A stretch of 48,587 bases of DNA from Gnetum montanum (lineage: Eukaryota; Streptophyta; Gnetopsida; Gnetales; Gnetaceae): positions 12,833-61,419 of the forward strand of contig MNCI01007963.1 in assembly GCA_015680685.1 (NCBI GenBank). The letters run 5' to 3'. Position numbers and translations under genes: made by a program. The notes beneath the pieces are model-generated. The model was given only the letters and a program-made list of their open reading frames with translations, made no database searches and was not told the DNA's origin. Shown here one piece after another: positions 10,230 to 21,106 of the stretch; position 1 is the first letter of the stretch; the number at the start of each line of letters is the position of its first letter.

Positions 10230-12137
10230 TGGTTGTCTTTATGCTAGTTGTGGATTCAGATCATACATCCTAAACTCCTGTAAGTGTAACACGATGGGAC
10301 AACATCCCTTAGGATATTCATATTGGCAAATGTCACACCCACCATCATCATCTGATTTAGTTTCCACAACTTCCTCTACTATAGCAATCTTTCCCTTACC
10401 CTTTTGATTAGCACATTCAGCTTCCTTTTGCCTCCTACAATCAAGATCACTACCTTGTTCTTTGGCCTCTTCAGTAATTTTTAGAATAGCTTGAAATCTA
10501 CTATCCATAGAGTCCCATAACTAATATACCTTATCTAAAATTTCAAAGGTAAATTTTTGAATTGACAAGGTTTTCCGATTCATCACCTCATTAAGTGATG
10601 ATTCCTCCTCACTATCACAAAATTGGACCTACCTCTTGTGAATGGAAGGATCTTGATTGTATTCTTATGCACTTTTGCATTTCCTCAACTCTCCTTCTTT
10701 TGCTACCTACTCGATCAACCTTTGGATCTGATGGGCTCTTAATTCTAATAGTCCTTAGGCATAGATCCTAAGAGTTCTTATCATTTCAAAGTAAAGCCCA
10801 TCTATGATGTGGGAAAGGTATTCCCTCTAAGAGTAACCATGGCCAAGGCATCAGTGTAATAAGGAATAATATCTACCCATGATGACATCTAAGGACTCAT
10901 GTGTTCCTTGCTTCTAACCTTGGATCTACCTTCTCAGATTGGACTCTCAAAAGTACATTTGATACTTATTATTAAATAGTTTGAACATCGTACTCCATCT
11001 ATGGATTGATTCTAGCTCTAAGGACTAGTACCAGCTTTCTGCTTCTTTGATGAGTATCTTGGAAAAAAACTTAAGCTTTTGCTAGTCATTTTCTATATTT
11101 TTCAAGGCATACGCATTGTGAAAACCCTAAAGATGATTTTGCATATCTAAGTTATATCCCCCTTCGAACTTAGGGATATTTTTCATGTTTAGCCTCTTAA
11201 TCAAGCTATCCTTTATGTGTCTTATAGGAATTCTCACCACCTCTACAATTTTTAGCATGCTTTGGATAGTGAGCAAAGGCTCATTGTAGCCATGACCCTA
11301 TTGCCTACAATGCCCTCTACTACCCCTTCATTTATGGCAATGAGCCTCTCTTGAATTCCCACACCTTGAATCTAGACTTGCCTGATAGTCCTTATGATCA
11401 TCTCAGTCCTGTTGATCACCTTTATCATGATTGTGTTCCATACAATTACGTTTGGAGCTAGATGAGGAAGAAGATGATGACAAAGGTAAAGAGGAAGGAG
11501 TATTAGCATCATCACAGTGCCTACCATTCCCTCTTCAATGGTTGCAGCCATGATCATGATTATGCTATTTACTTGCATCCCTGCCATGACTCTCCTCATT
11601 GCACGCCACTTTATCATGGAATCCATTCTTGCCAGAACCAAGATTATGTATCATGGATTGATGGTTCTAATTTTGACCTCCTTCATTAAAGTCAAAGAGA
11701 GGATTTTTGCTCTATGGAAAATCCCTAGAGAAGGGTTCTCCACCATCTTTTTGGTACATTAGGAATGGGAAATTATTGGACCACTTCCACTTCGCATATT
11801 CATAATGTTGCTCTAGTTGTCTATCCCTCAAACGTTGTGCATCAATGGAATGATAATCCTTGGCATCACTATCTTACACAACACATTCAGCATGAAGCCC
11901 TTGGATGGCCAACTACATAAGAGTTTGGTGGAGCATCACAAAAATGGTTTGATCAAGCCATAACAAAATGTTGACCTCCATGTCTCGCTACTGTAGTAGT
12001 TCATCTTGGTGTAGGAAAAAGGTAAAATTGGGTACATACTTATAAGGATGAGCATATATCACTTTGTATTCCTAGGGAAACTGTCAATTTTCTCTATTAA
12101 ACTTGGGCAAAGAATCACTCTTGTGAGGAGAAGACAT
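10230..12137 (-). pseudogene. gag: Decayed gag of copy A
   Basis: Minus-strand gag starting at the ATG at 12,137 (MSSPHK), about 145 bases after the PBS; copy B starts with MSSSSHK at the same spot. The interval 10508-10239 stays open for 89 codons. It holds an acidic/basic linker followed by a Cys-rich motif, CDICQYEYPKGCCP and then a His four residues on, also present in copy B at about 19,735. It takes the place of the usual CCHC zinc knuckle, so it is probably the nucleic-acid-binding part of Gag (inference). Between about 11,240 and 10,680 lies the counterpart of the retrotransposon gag domain. Stops and indels are frequent. Confidence 0.65.
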
Positions 12138-12282
12138 CTCATATTACAAGATAAGAAATGCAGTGTGCTTTCTTATAATTTTTGTAGTTATTTTAATGCA
12201 TGATATGGCTTTAGGGTTCATTCCAACAATGTTAAATAATTTTTCACTAAGTCCTAGACAGTGCACGTAGCAAACTAAAGGT

Positions 12283-12299
12283 CCCCAGTAATGACGCCA
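12283..12299 (-). promoter_or_regulatory. Primer binding site, tRNA-Asp type (copy A)
   Basis: The minus strand reads TGGCGTCATTACTGGGG, 13 of 17 identical to the complement of the tRNA-Asp 3' end, with only transitions as differences. It follows the CTCATCA end of the truncated LTR at 12,301 by one base. Confidence 0.75.
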
Positions 12300-12300
12300 A

Positions 12301-12890
12301 TGATGAGTGGTGAGTATGCCCAACACCCAACCATATAAATTACAAGCGTTCATGTGCAATCCAGTCTAGTTCCATAGACTGTAAGTTCCTCAGTACATTG
12401 GTACTAGAAGGTGAAATCTAACTATGACAATTGTTGTCTTCCCAAGTACACATGTGAAGCTTAGTTATATGGTTAAGTGTAATTGGGACACCTGGTTTTA
12501 ATTATTTTATATTTTATTTGTCTATGATTAATAACAAGTTAAAACTTAATTTATGAGCCAATTAAACTAATCTGATCACTAATTATTAACTAAATAATTA
12601 TTAACTAACTATCCTAACATAAACATCCAATCCCACTTTCTGTATACATCTTGAGCACATACAACATTGCTGGGTTACCAAGCATTAAGCGTTGCTAGGA
12701 TTACTAAGTGCTATATGTTCTGCTTGAAGCTACTATACTTATGTATTTAATCTGTTTAGCTTAATTAGTTAAATAGCTAAAGTCTTAATTATCTTAATTC
12801 ATTATGTAATTAACAAAAACAGTAAATGTAGAAATAAATCATTAATCTATTCCAAGTGTTGCAAGGTTTTACATTCAACTCTAAGTGCCT
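12301..12890 (-). repeat. Truncated 5' LTR (U5 part) of copy A
   Basis: On the minus strand it starts inside the LTR with ACCTTGCAACACTTGGAATA, which matches CCTTG(C/T)A.CA.TTTGGATAG in the LTRs of copy B. It runs through the AT-rich U5 (ATTTACTG.., TTAATTAATT..) to CTCATCA at 12,301. U3, TATA box and R are missing because the sequence changes near 12,880-12,905 into the plus-strand copy D. Its U5 resembles that of copy B more than that of its own 3' LTR at 3092-3653. Confidence 0.65.
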
Positions 12891-12904
12891 TTGAACACTT
12901 GTAA

Positions 12905-13908
12905 GTGTGGTTATACAATGGCACTAAGGGCTAGAGCCTACTTTGGGAAGGATCCACTTGTATAACTCTTATGCTTTATACCTAATGACCAATTCCACAT
13001 CATCTTGTGCCTCCAAGACACTTAAACCATCAATTTTCACTTTTCTACATTCTCATAATTGATCATGCTTCTAGAAATCCCTACTATCATGTACTATATA
13101 TCTGATTAACTTTCTTTATTAAAGGTTCCTTCTTTCACAAGTTTTTATGACCAAAATTTTACAATTTAATCATCCTATATAATTAAGAACCCTTTGAAAC
13201 ATCTTTATATCTTCCACACTATCCCTTTGATTCGAATTTTTCACCAAAACTTGCTCCAAATCCAAAATTTTTCAACAGTGACATCATAGCTACAATGTAT
13301 TAGGTCCTAATACATCACAACTATGATGTCATATCTACGTTGTATTTGATATAAACCATCTATATATACACATAAGAGTTAGAAAAGTTTTCATTTTTGA
13401 CATTTCAAGCAAAGAAAGTTCTTGTTGTTTTTTTTAACCCTCTAGCAGCCAACCTTCCAAGCACCATAACTCTCTCATCATAGCTTCAATTCATGTAATT
13501 TTTGCACCTTCTTGATCTTAGAGTGACCAATTTAGTTGTGAGGAAGAGTATTGCGTGTAAGTAAGTTAAATTGGATAAAATTTCTCTAGCACTAGAAGAG
13601 TATATTAAGGGTAAGAATAAGAACAAATAAGCATAGTTTAATAAACTTGACCAATTCTCCTAGTCATCCATCCAATCACATAGTAAATGAAAAAATAATA
13701 ACTATGAGAGGTCTTAACAATTAAAAGTACAACTAATAAGGGTTTCTTTTCTAAACTTTCTAACTCTGTAATCATAATAAAAGGTATAAAGTAATAATAA
13801 TAAACATAAAAATTGGATTAAAACCAAGAACTCAAGAGAGGATTATGAACCATTAGGAACCTATTTGAAATTCTTGGGTAATCTCAAACGAATCCTTGAT
13901 GATTGCAG
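12905..13908 (+). promoter_or_regulatory. Internal promoter and leader region before ORF3 (copy D)
   Basis: Plus-strand equivalent of about 25,395-26,237 in copy B. It starts inside the family's non-coding stretch (GTTATACAATGGCAC). A 51-base inverted repeat at 13,280-13,330 is followed by a TATA box (CTATATATAC, 13,360-13,369). Next comes a conserved leader stretch (CAACCTTCCAAGCACCATAA), donor-like GTAAGT at 13,557 and 13,561, and an acceptor GATTGCAG ending at 13,908 directly before the ORF3 ATG. The layout reads like a plant promoter with a 5' leader intron. Transcription from it is inferred, not shown. Confidence 0.5.
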
Positions 13909-16640
13909 ATGGCTTATAAAATACCCATAGAAGGAAGACTTTCATAACAAGGAAGCAAATGACCTAGAGGTAAAGGTAGATGATAAGTTAGAGAATAGAC
14001 TGCATAAGCAAAGCAAGAAGCTCAATCCTTCAACATCCATCAACAAACACTTGCAAAAAAACACTTTGTGTAAGTTGAAGCTAAAGCACGACCAACTCCA
14101 AAGTAAGGACAACACATTACATTGTTGGAAAAATGTCTCTAGGTCATTCAAGAGAAGTCAATCATGTCCACAATTATCATGGAACTCAACTTTGGACCAT
14201 TCATGGAATTCATACCTACCAACATTCGAGAACAACTCCAAGCCTTTCCTCTGCTGCCAACTTTGTCATGTAGTGGATAATGGTACTTAGGAGAAGTGTA
14301 CTAATTTTGGAAGAATAAACAGGATTATGCCATAATAAAAATTAAGGGAGTCATTGTGCCTTATTCAATTGAGGCAGTTACAAAGATACTTAACATTCCT
14401 AATGTTAGAGCAAACATTGCATAGATATCAATAAGATCCAACACTAAGGAAAAGAAGTTATGGTGACAAAGGGCATATAACAAAGAAGATAAAGAATATA
14501 ATGAATTGTTTGCTAAGGAGAAAATATACTTCAAGATAGAAACTTACCACATTTTTCGACTAAGAGATTGAACAAAATTTTCACCTATGCCACAATAGGA
14601 AGCACTATTCTTATGGGGAAATTTAAGGCAAATCTAGCTCATTTATTGTTTTTAGAAATCAAAAGGATATTTGAAGAAAATACGACAAGAAAGCTAACTC
14701 TACATTCCCTTGCCTTGTTAGAAGGCTATGTAAGCAAGTTGGGATTTTGGGCTACACAAATGATGTCTTATGCAAGGCCCAGAATGCATCCTACACTAAG
14801 ATGTTCAAGCTAGTGCCTCCAAAGAAAGATTAGCTAGAGAAGCCAGCTAACACTAAGGGAGCAACAAGATCAACACTAGCAAATAATATTCTAGTAGTCG
14901 CATAACAACAAGTAGGACCTAGTGGGTCAATGCCATTTGGTGATAGACCTGAATCAAGTGCTCCACTAGCTCAACAAGACTATATGCCTTTCATGAGTCA
15001 CTTGAAACAAATTTTTGAAATCATAAGTTGGGAAAATAGGAAAGGTTCCACAATGTATAAAGTAAGAGATAATTTTATAAGATTTGTTGTATCCACAAAA
15101 CCTACTAGTGGTCAAATCTCATTGTAGGTAGAAGAATATAAAGATTGGGTACAACAAATCTCTAGGAACATTATATCCTTTCAAGTCATGCTAGAAATAG
15201 AAGGAGTCATAGTCAGATTAATGCAATAATAGGATGCAGTAGGAGCAGGAGAGGTGATCATGGATCATATAAAAGAATTATTCAACATTTGCATTATGCC
15301 ATTGGCAAATATTACTAGAGTGAGAGATGTTGAAATGATAGCTAGTACATCCATTCCCCTAGAAAAACATGAAGAAATACTAGATCAACTACTGTAGACA
15401 GGCCAAGTAAGATAGAATTTCTTTGATATCCCTAGTGATATCACTATAGTATAGTCAGATCTAATTTCAACAAAGGATAAGCTTGTAATGGTTGAAATGA
15501 AAGTTGAACATGTAAAGAATTAAGCGCAGAGGTTGCAACCTGAATTTGGCAACCTTAAGAGTAGAAAAGTAAGACCCCATACAATACACAACATCAAACT
15601 AACTTAACAAATTCAAAATAAAACAAGTAACCAAACTCATAGCCAAAAATATCCAAGTAGAAATGGAAAAGGAAAAAGCAACATGGAATATAATAGAAGG
15701 TCAAAACTACACACATGTCAAAGCATTAATTACCCTCGAAGAAGAAAATAAAAGAATTGCTACTAAAGTACAAGATTGACATATATAGAAAAATAGAAAA
15801 ATATTCTCCAAGAAAGCATCCATCAGCTTAGAGAACAATTTGCAAGAGTCAATCAGGACATGTGAAAATTGCCTAGAGAAAATAAAATACTATCAATGGA
15901 ATAGGCCTGTGCTATTTACCAAAACTTAGCCATTAAGATTAGTGTGTGGCAAAAAGAGGTCAAAAAGCATGAAAGGCTAAAGGAGCACTTTAGAGACTAG
16001 GTAGGCTTGTACAAAGAAATTAATGAAAAATAAATCTAGTTGGTTAAAGTCAAAATTAGCTCCATCACCATGTAGACACTTAATTAGTACTTGATCCTAG
16101 ATAGTCTTCCCCATGTCCATCATGTTGAAGTGAAGAATAAGAACTTGCAAATTGAAAACCTTATAGAGTACATGGATTCAATATGCTAATCTAGTCGTGC
16201 TCACAATAGGAAGGCCTAAAATTGAGTTGGAGTAGCAAGTGATCATAGTATATGTAATGTATAAGAATAAGTTTGCAAACAAGAAGGATGCACAACAAAA
16301 ATTACATATTACAAAATCTGAGCTTGAAGTGATCCAAGCTAGCTACCAAGATTAAAAGCATATAGCAGAAAACCTAGCCCACATAATGAAAAATTATTAG
16401 GAGTTAACAAAAGTGGCCAAGGCATTTGAAGAAGAAAGATGACATTTTATAGCTTGGTATGTAAAAGAAAATAAGATGTTTTCAATGTCCATGGAAGGTA
16501 CTGACTCTAGCTAACATTGCAGAATTTGCCTAGATGGTACATGATTCTAGATTAGAGGAAGAAAAAACTTTTGGCACTAGTTGATAGATATCAATTTCAA
16601 AAGCTTAATGATAAAGGGAAGAAGCTAAGGAGGAGCCACT
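13909..16640 (+). pseudogene. ORF3 of copy D
   Basis: Starts with ATGGCTTATAAAATACCC directly after an AG acceptor, in the same setting as ORF3 of copy B. The stretch 14,568-14,813 contains the conserved block seen in copies A and B, here diverged (FKANLAHLLFLEIKRIFEENT, with LTLHSLALLEGYV where A has LPFPCLIRKLCRR). The C-terminal two thirds are Lys/Glu/Gln/Asn-rich with a heptad-like feel, so a coiled coil is possible. Many in-frame stops show it is dead. Function is unknown. Confidence 0.55.
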
Positions 16641-16887
16641 GCCACTAGGAACATGAGGCTACATTTAACTTTGCCTTGTTTTGTTGTTTTAAATTTTCAA
16701 ATTATGTCAATCATGTAATGCATGGTAATTTTGTAAACATCACTCAAAACACAATGCGACATTAAGATTCAAGTTAGTACTATAAGTAGCCATGTCAAAT
16801 TTTGAATACACCTCATAATTTTGTAAAAAAACTCTATTCTCTTTTTGTTTTAACTTGGGGATGAGTTTCCAGTCAATCATGGAGATA
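16641..16887 (+). other. 3' untranslated tail and polypurine-type region of copy D
   Basis: Non-coding. It shares TTAACTTGGGGATGAGTTT and CAATCATGGAGATA with the equivalent place in copy B (TTGAGGATGATTTTTC, then TCATGGGGGTA). The purine run just before 16,888 is the decayed polypurine tract. Confidence 0.5.
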
Positions 16888-17857
16888 TGATAAAATCATA
16901 TTAGTCATTAGATGCAATATCATCTCTAGAATATCATATCTATGATATTGTAGCTACTGAGTCATGTTAAGTTGGCTACATCAATGAGGCCTCGTAGACG
17001 CAGCCTCATAGATGAGGCCTAGTCAACACATCTTATTATGCATCGATGAGGCCCCATCGACACAGTGTTGATTTTCTTGATTTTTAGCTATAAATATGCT
17101 CTTATAGCCGCAATTATGGATTAAGTAGATTGTAGTTGCAATGGAGATCTTGCATTTTTTCCATCCAAAAGTTAGAATTTTTCCCTTGAGTTCCTGTAGC
17201 AAGAGTCATTAAGTGTACAGATATTTATTCAAGCATTATTGTACTTGAGCGTGATAGTGTGTGCAGCAATAAAAACAAGCTTTTTGATATACCTTGTAGC
17301 ATTTTGGATAGATTAGCTACTTTATTTATGCATTTACTATTTATAATTATTTATTAAATTTTTTTAATTAGTTATTAAATATTTCCCAGTTATTACATTA
17401 ATGAGGCAATCAAGCGAGATAGATTACACACATAAGTATGACTGCTTTGAGCATAACATGTATGCACTTGGTAATCCCAGCAATGTTATCGCTTAGTATG
17501 CCTAGTAGCATAGTGCTTGGTCGCCCAGCAAGGGATACATGGGTTTAGGACATGTATGGAAAGTGGGAACAGATACTTATAATAGGATTAGTTAAATGAT
17601 TAGTTGATTAGTTAATTTAGATTAGTTGATCAAATCCCTTTTTATCTACAATTCAAGCACCCAACTATAAAACATAAAAATGATAAAAATTAAATGCCTC
17701 AGTGTAATTGGGGAGACAACGATTAACCTTAAGGCTCGATTCACTTCCTAAAGGGCTAGTGCACTCAAAATGATAAAGTCCATGGAATTCAACTAGATCA
17801 CACATGAGCACTTCATGATTCATATGGTTAGACATAGAGGTACCGCACCGCTCATCA
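16888..17857 (+). repeat. LTR shared by copies D (3' LTR) and B (5' LTR)
   Basis: About 970 bases, from TGATAAAATC to CTCATCA. The U3 carries repeated ATATCAT/ATGATAT units (about 16,925-16,965) and three copies of a GATGAGGCC-type unit (about 16,980-17,060). A TATA box (CTATAAATATG) lies at about 17,089. The R/U5 part is shared with the other LTRs (TTTATTCAAGCATTATTGTA, AATAAAAACAAGC). Compared with the 3' LTR at 29,313-30,204, it has about 75 extra bases near its left end. Left of it is ORF3 of copy D. Right of it are a PBS and gag. Confidence 0.75.
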
Positions 17858-17858
17858 T

Positions 17859-17875
17859 TAGCACCATTGTCAAGG
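17859..17875 (+). promoter_or_regulatory. Primer binding site, tRNA-Asp type (copy B)
   Basis: TAGCACCATTGTCAAGG matches the tRNA-Asp complement TGGCGCCGTTGCCGGGG at 11 of 17 positions, all differences being transitions. It lies one base after the LTR end CTCATCA. Confidence 0.7.
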
Positions 17876-18011
17876 ACTTTGTTTGTGGAACATGTGCTAT
17901 TTAGGTCTAAGTGAATACCATTATATTATTGTATGAACCTAAAGGTCAATATCATTCCCACTATACATAGACTTATAAAAGCACATTGACAATTTCATTT
18001 TGTTTTGCAAA

Positions 18012-20440
18012 ATGTCTTCTTCTTCTCACAAGCATGAAGATACCAAACCACTCGTGCCATAAGAATGCAAAGTGGTATACACTCATCTAGATGAGCTTGT
18101 ACCAAATTTCACCTTCATCCTACATCAGGATGAATAGATGCAATGGCGTAATATGGAGGGAAATTTCATCTTGCCCCCTAATCAATCTGTGCTCGGGATG
18201 CTATTCGAAACCCTTAAGAAGTTGGGCATAGTAGATCTTCACAAAGAATACGTTGTGGATGGATATGACACTCAAAACTACTATTCCACTAAAACACAAT
18301 GTAAATAAGATCAATGTTAAGAGAAAGTCCATGAGGCTACAAAGGGAAAACATTACACCAATCCCTTATTCCTACTTCACCAAGATGATTATAAGGATCC
18401 TTTCCAAGAAGGTTCTTAACATGATTATTCTCCACCCCCTATTACATATGGCGAGGGTGTGAACCTGATCCTATAATCAACTATTCATAAACTGGGTTTA
18501 GGAAAGAGTGATAGCCAAGGTAGGGACTCGGGCAAGCACCACAACAGTAAGGGATCTAAGGATGGTGATCATAATAAGCGTAAGAATGATGGTAGACACT
18601 GTGGTGGTGATGGTAGTCCACAATCCTCTCCATCCTATTTATTTGATTCTAAATATTTCTCTTCATTTGATGGTTCTATTGGAAGCCTTCATTAAAACAA
18701 CTTTGATGAAGATGATCAGGGAGATAACAATGATCGTGAAGGCCACCAAAATCGAAGGGGTGGCCAAAACCATCATCAACGCAGCAATGATGATGAACCT
18801 TTATTGGCAACTCAAAGTATGCTCAATATTGCAGAGGTAGTTAAAATCCCAACTAGGCATATAAAGGATAGTTGGATCAAGCACCTAGATATGAACAATA
18901 TCCTAAGATTTGAGGGGCAATACAATTCTGATTCACAGAAACATCTATAAGCCTTTCAAGATGCCTATGCCTTACAAAACATAGAGAATAAATGGTAGAA
19001 ACTCAAACTTTTCCCAAGGACACTTATTAAGAAAGCTAAAAGTTGGTACTAGTTCTTAGAGTTGGAATCTATCCACAAATAGAGTACCATGTTAGAACTA
19101 TTCAATGAAAAATATCATACATACTCTAAAGTGTCTAATCTAAGAAGGTAAATCCAAGGCCAAAAACAAGGAGCACATAAACCCTTGGATACCACCATGG
19201 GCTAATAATATTCACTCTTACACCAATGCCTTGGCCATGGTTACTCTTAGAGGGAACAACTTCGCCACATCATAGATGGGCTTAGAGCCAAAATAAGAAG
19301 AACCCTTGGGGTGTATGCCCAAGGAAGATTGTCTGAAATTAGAGCTCATCAGATCCAAAGGTTAATTGAGTAAGTAGCAAAAGAAGAAAGTGAGCTATGA
19401 AAAAGGAAAAGTGCTGAAGAGTATAATAGGAACCCTTCCATTAAAAAACAAGAGGTCCAACTTTGTGATGAGGAGGAGTCACCACTTGATGAAGTGGTGA
19501 ATAGAAAGACCTTTCCCATTCAAAAATTTATTTCTAATATTTTAGCCAAGGTTGACAAGTTATGAAACTCTTGGATGAAAAATCTCAAACCACTTTGAAG
19601 ATTGCTAAAGAATCCAAAGAGCAAAATAGTGATTGTAATGACAAGAGGCAAAAAGAAGTTGAACATGCCTATTAAAGAAGGGCAAAACTACTTTAGTAGA
19701 TGAAGTTGTGGAGTCTGACTCTGATGATGAAACTAAATGTGACTTATGCCAATATGAACATCCAAAGGGATGTTGCCCTATGGTGTCACACTTACAAGAG
19801 GCTAGAGTGTACACACTGAATCCTCACCTAGCATGTAGGCAAGCTCCAAGATGATTACCTTACCCTCAAGGCTATCCAAGGTAGTTCCACCAATAGCAAC
19901 AAGCTTACTACCCAAGTGGAACTCCTTCACAACCTTATGAATAATACCAACAGTGGTACCAACCACAATCGAGGGGAATGCCACCACCAAGGTAGTAGTA
20001 CCCTTATAGGCAACCATATCCATACAAATACTATGTTCAGCAGCCTATCTCCCCTAGATGTTCTACAAGTCATGCATCATTCTAGCATCACTATTACCCT
20101 CCAAAGTATCATCGAACACATTCACTATCTACTAGAGGGAAAAATCAATATCTGTATCCTTATCATCCTCCACATCCCTCTACACCTACACCTCCACCTT
20201 CAACCTAATTACCTCCTTCTTTTTCTATGCAAGGTGAGATTCCTCCATAGCCACAACAATGAAATGCTACAAGGGCTATACACTCATAATTAGTTTTTCA
20301 ACCAAGTGATCTAGATAATCGATCAAGGAGACAACCTTTCTTCTAGCCCAACAATCCTCTCCAGCCCTCACAACCTACTCTAGCTAAGTATCTTGCATCT
20401 CCATTACCCTCATCCTCTACATTAAATACCTTTGGATGCC
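18012..20440 (+). pseudogene. gag: Decayed gag of copy B
   Basis: Starts at the ATG at 18,012 (MSSSSHK), the start shared with copies A and C. The gag domain lies at about 18,860-19,400. It includes a stretch corresponding to W.KL.LFPRTLI near 19,000 and HIIDGLRAKIRRTLGVYA near 19,270-19,330. A Cys-rich motif (CDLCQYEHPKGCCP plus His) is at about 19,737-19,795, in the place of a CCHC knuckle. A Pro/Gln/Tyr-rich spacer (about 19,860-20,440) leads to the protease. The Gag protein would package element RNA, but the frame is broken by stops and frameshifts. Confidence 0.7.
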
Positions 20441-20539
20441 CTTCAAAGTAAGTGTCACCTAAGATCCACATTGTAATGCTAACTCATGTTGTTTTTGACT
20501 AGATCAAGGCTAACAATCTTCTTATGAAAAGATCTAACC

Positions 20540-20935
20540 CAGGTAGTCTAGCCATCTATCTATAGATTGCTAGACAAGAGCCATGCAAAGCTCTTCTTGA
20601 CTTTGGTTCTAGAGTTAACCTCATCCCCCATGACATGTACAAGGCTTGGAACCTAACCCCTCTTAAGAAGAGCAACATCCATATATAATTAGTAGATTGG
20701 TCAATTACTATCCCTTTGGAATTAATGCAGGACATTGTAACCACGATTTGTGGGTGGTCCTATCCTACTAATTTTTAGGTAATCAAGGTGAATCACTGCA
20801 AAAATGACTTCCCTATCATTATGGGAAGAGCTTGGTTAAGCACGATCAACGTGCAAATGGGTATAAGGGACCTATCTTTAGAAATATCCAAGGAAAATGA
20901 GCTAGGAAAAATTGAGAAGAAGTGTATTCCATGCA
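20540..20935 (+). pseudogene. Aspartic protease remnant of copy B
   Basis: Translation gives ALLDFGSRVNLIPHDMYK near 20,585-20,640, the active-site region of retroviral-type proteases (normally D-S/T/L-G-A/S; here DFGS). About 80 codons later comes IIMGRAWLSTINVQMGIRD (20,815-20,870), the conserved ILGR-type C-terminal motif. It would have cleaved the Gag-Pol polyprotein. In-frame stops lie near 20,687 and 20,778. The interval 20,788-21,093 stays open through the C-terminal part. Confidence 0.65.
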
Positions 20936-21106
20936 TCACGTACAATGATAATAGGTGCAATTGCGTGCAAAGGATTTGGTCAATCAAGAGCACATACATT
21001 AAAGCATGTAATCAATGTATGTATGTACAATATTCAAAGGTGTTTGTATGCAACAACCATAAAATAGGAAGGCACCTAATGGCTGATAGCTGATTCAAAT
21101 AGTAGC

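Larger units (their letters stand above)
3092..12890 (-). mobile_element. Ty3/Gypsy (Tat/Athila-type) retrotransposon copy A, degenerate
   Basis: Reading on the minus strand, copy A holds a truncated 5' LTR (U5 only, from about 12,890 to 12,301), PBS (12,299-12,283), gag (from 12,137), protease, RT/RNase H, integrase, a non-coding stretch with an internal promoter, a shortened ORF3 and the 3' LTR (3653-3092). The order was set by matching it to copy B. Three lesions stand out. The RT core is deleted near 8,660. ORF3 lacks about 2 kb of its C-terminal part. The 5' LTR lacks U3 and R because it abuts copy D. Stops and frameshifts are found throughout, so the copy is non-autonomous and old. A 644-base segment inside it is reversed (see the feature at 6186). 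Confidence 0.8.
12905..17857 (+). mobile_element. Ty3/Gypsy retrotransposon copy D, 3' half only
   Basis: Copy D lacks gag and pol. It begins near 12,905 in the non-coding stretch between integrase and ORF3. It continues with the internal promoter region, ORF3 (13,909 to about 16,640) and a short non-coding tail, and ends with the LTR 16,888-17,857, which it shares with copy B. Its left edge abuts the truncated LTR of copy A in head-to-head orientation. Confidence 0.7.

Noticed and set aside
20788-21093. Independent small gene of 101 codons
   Set aside because: It reads through the C-terminal protease motif of copy B and continues the element's pol order.
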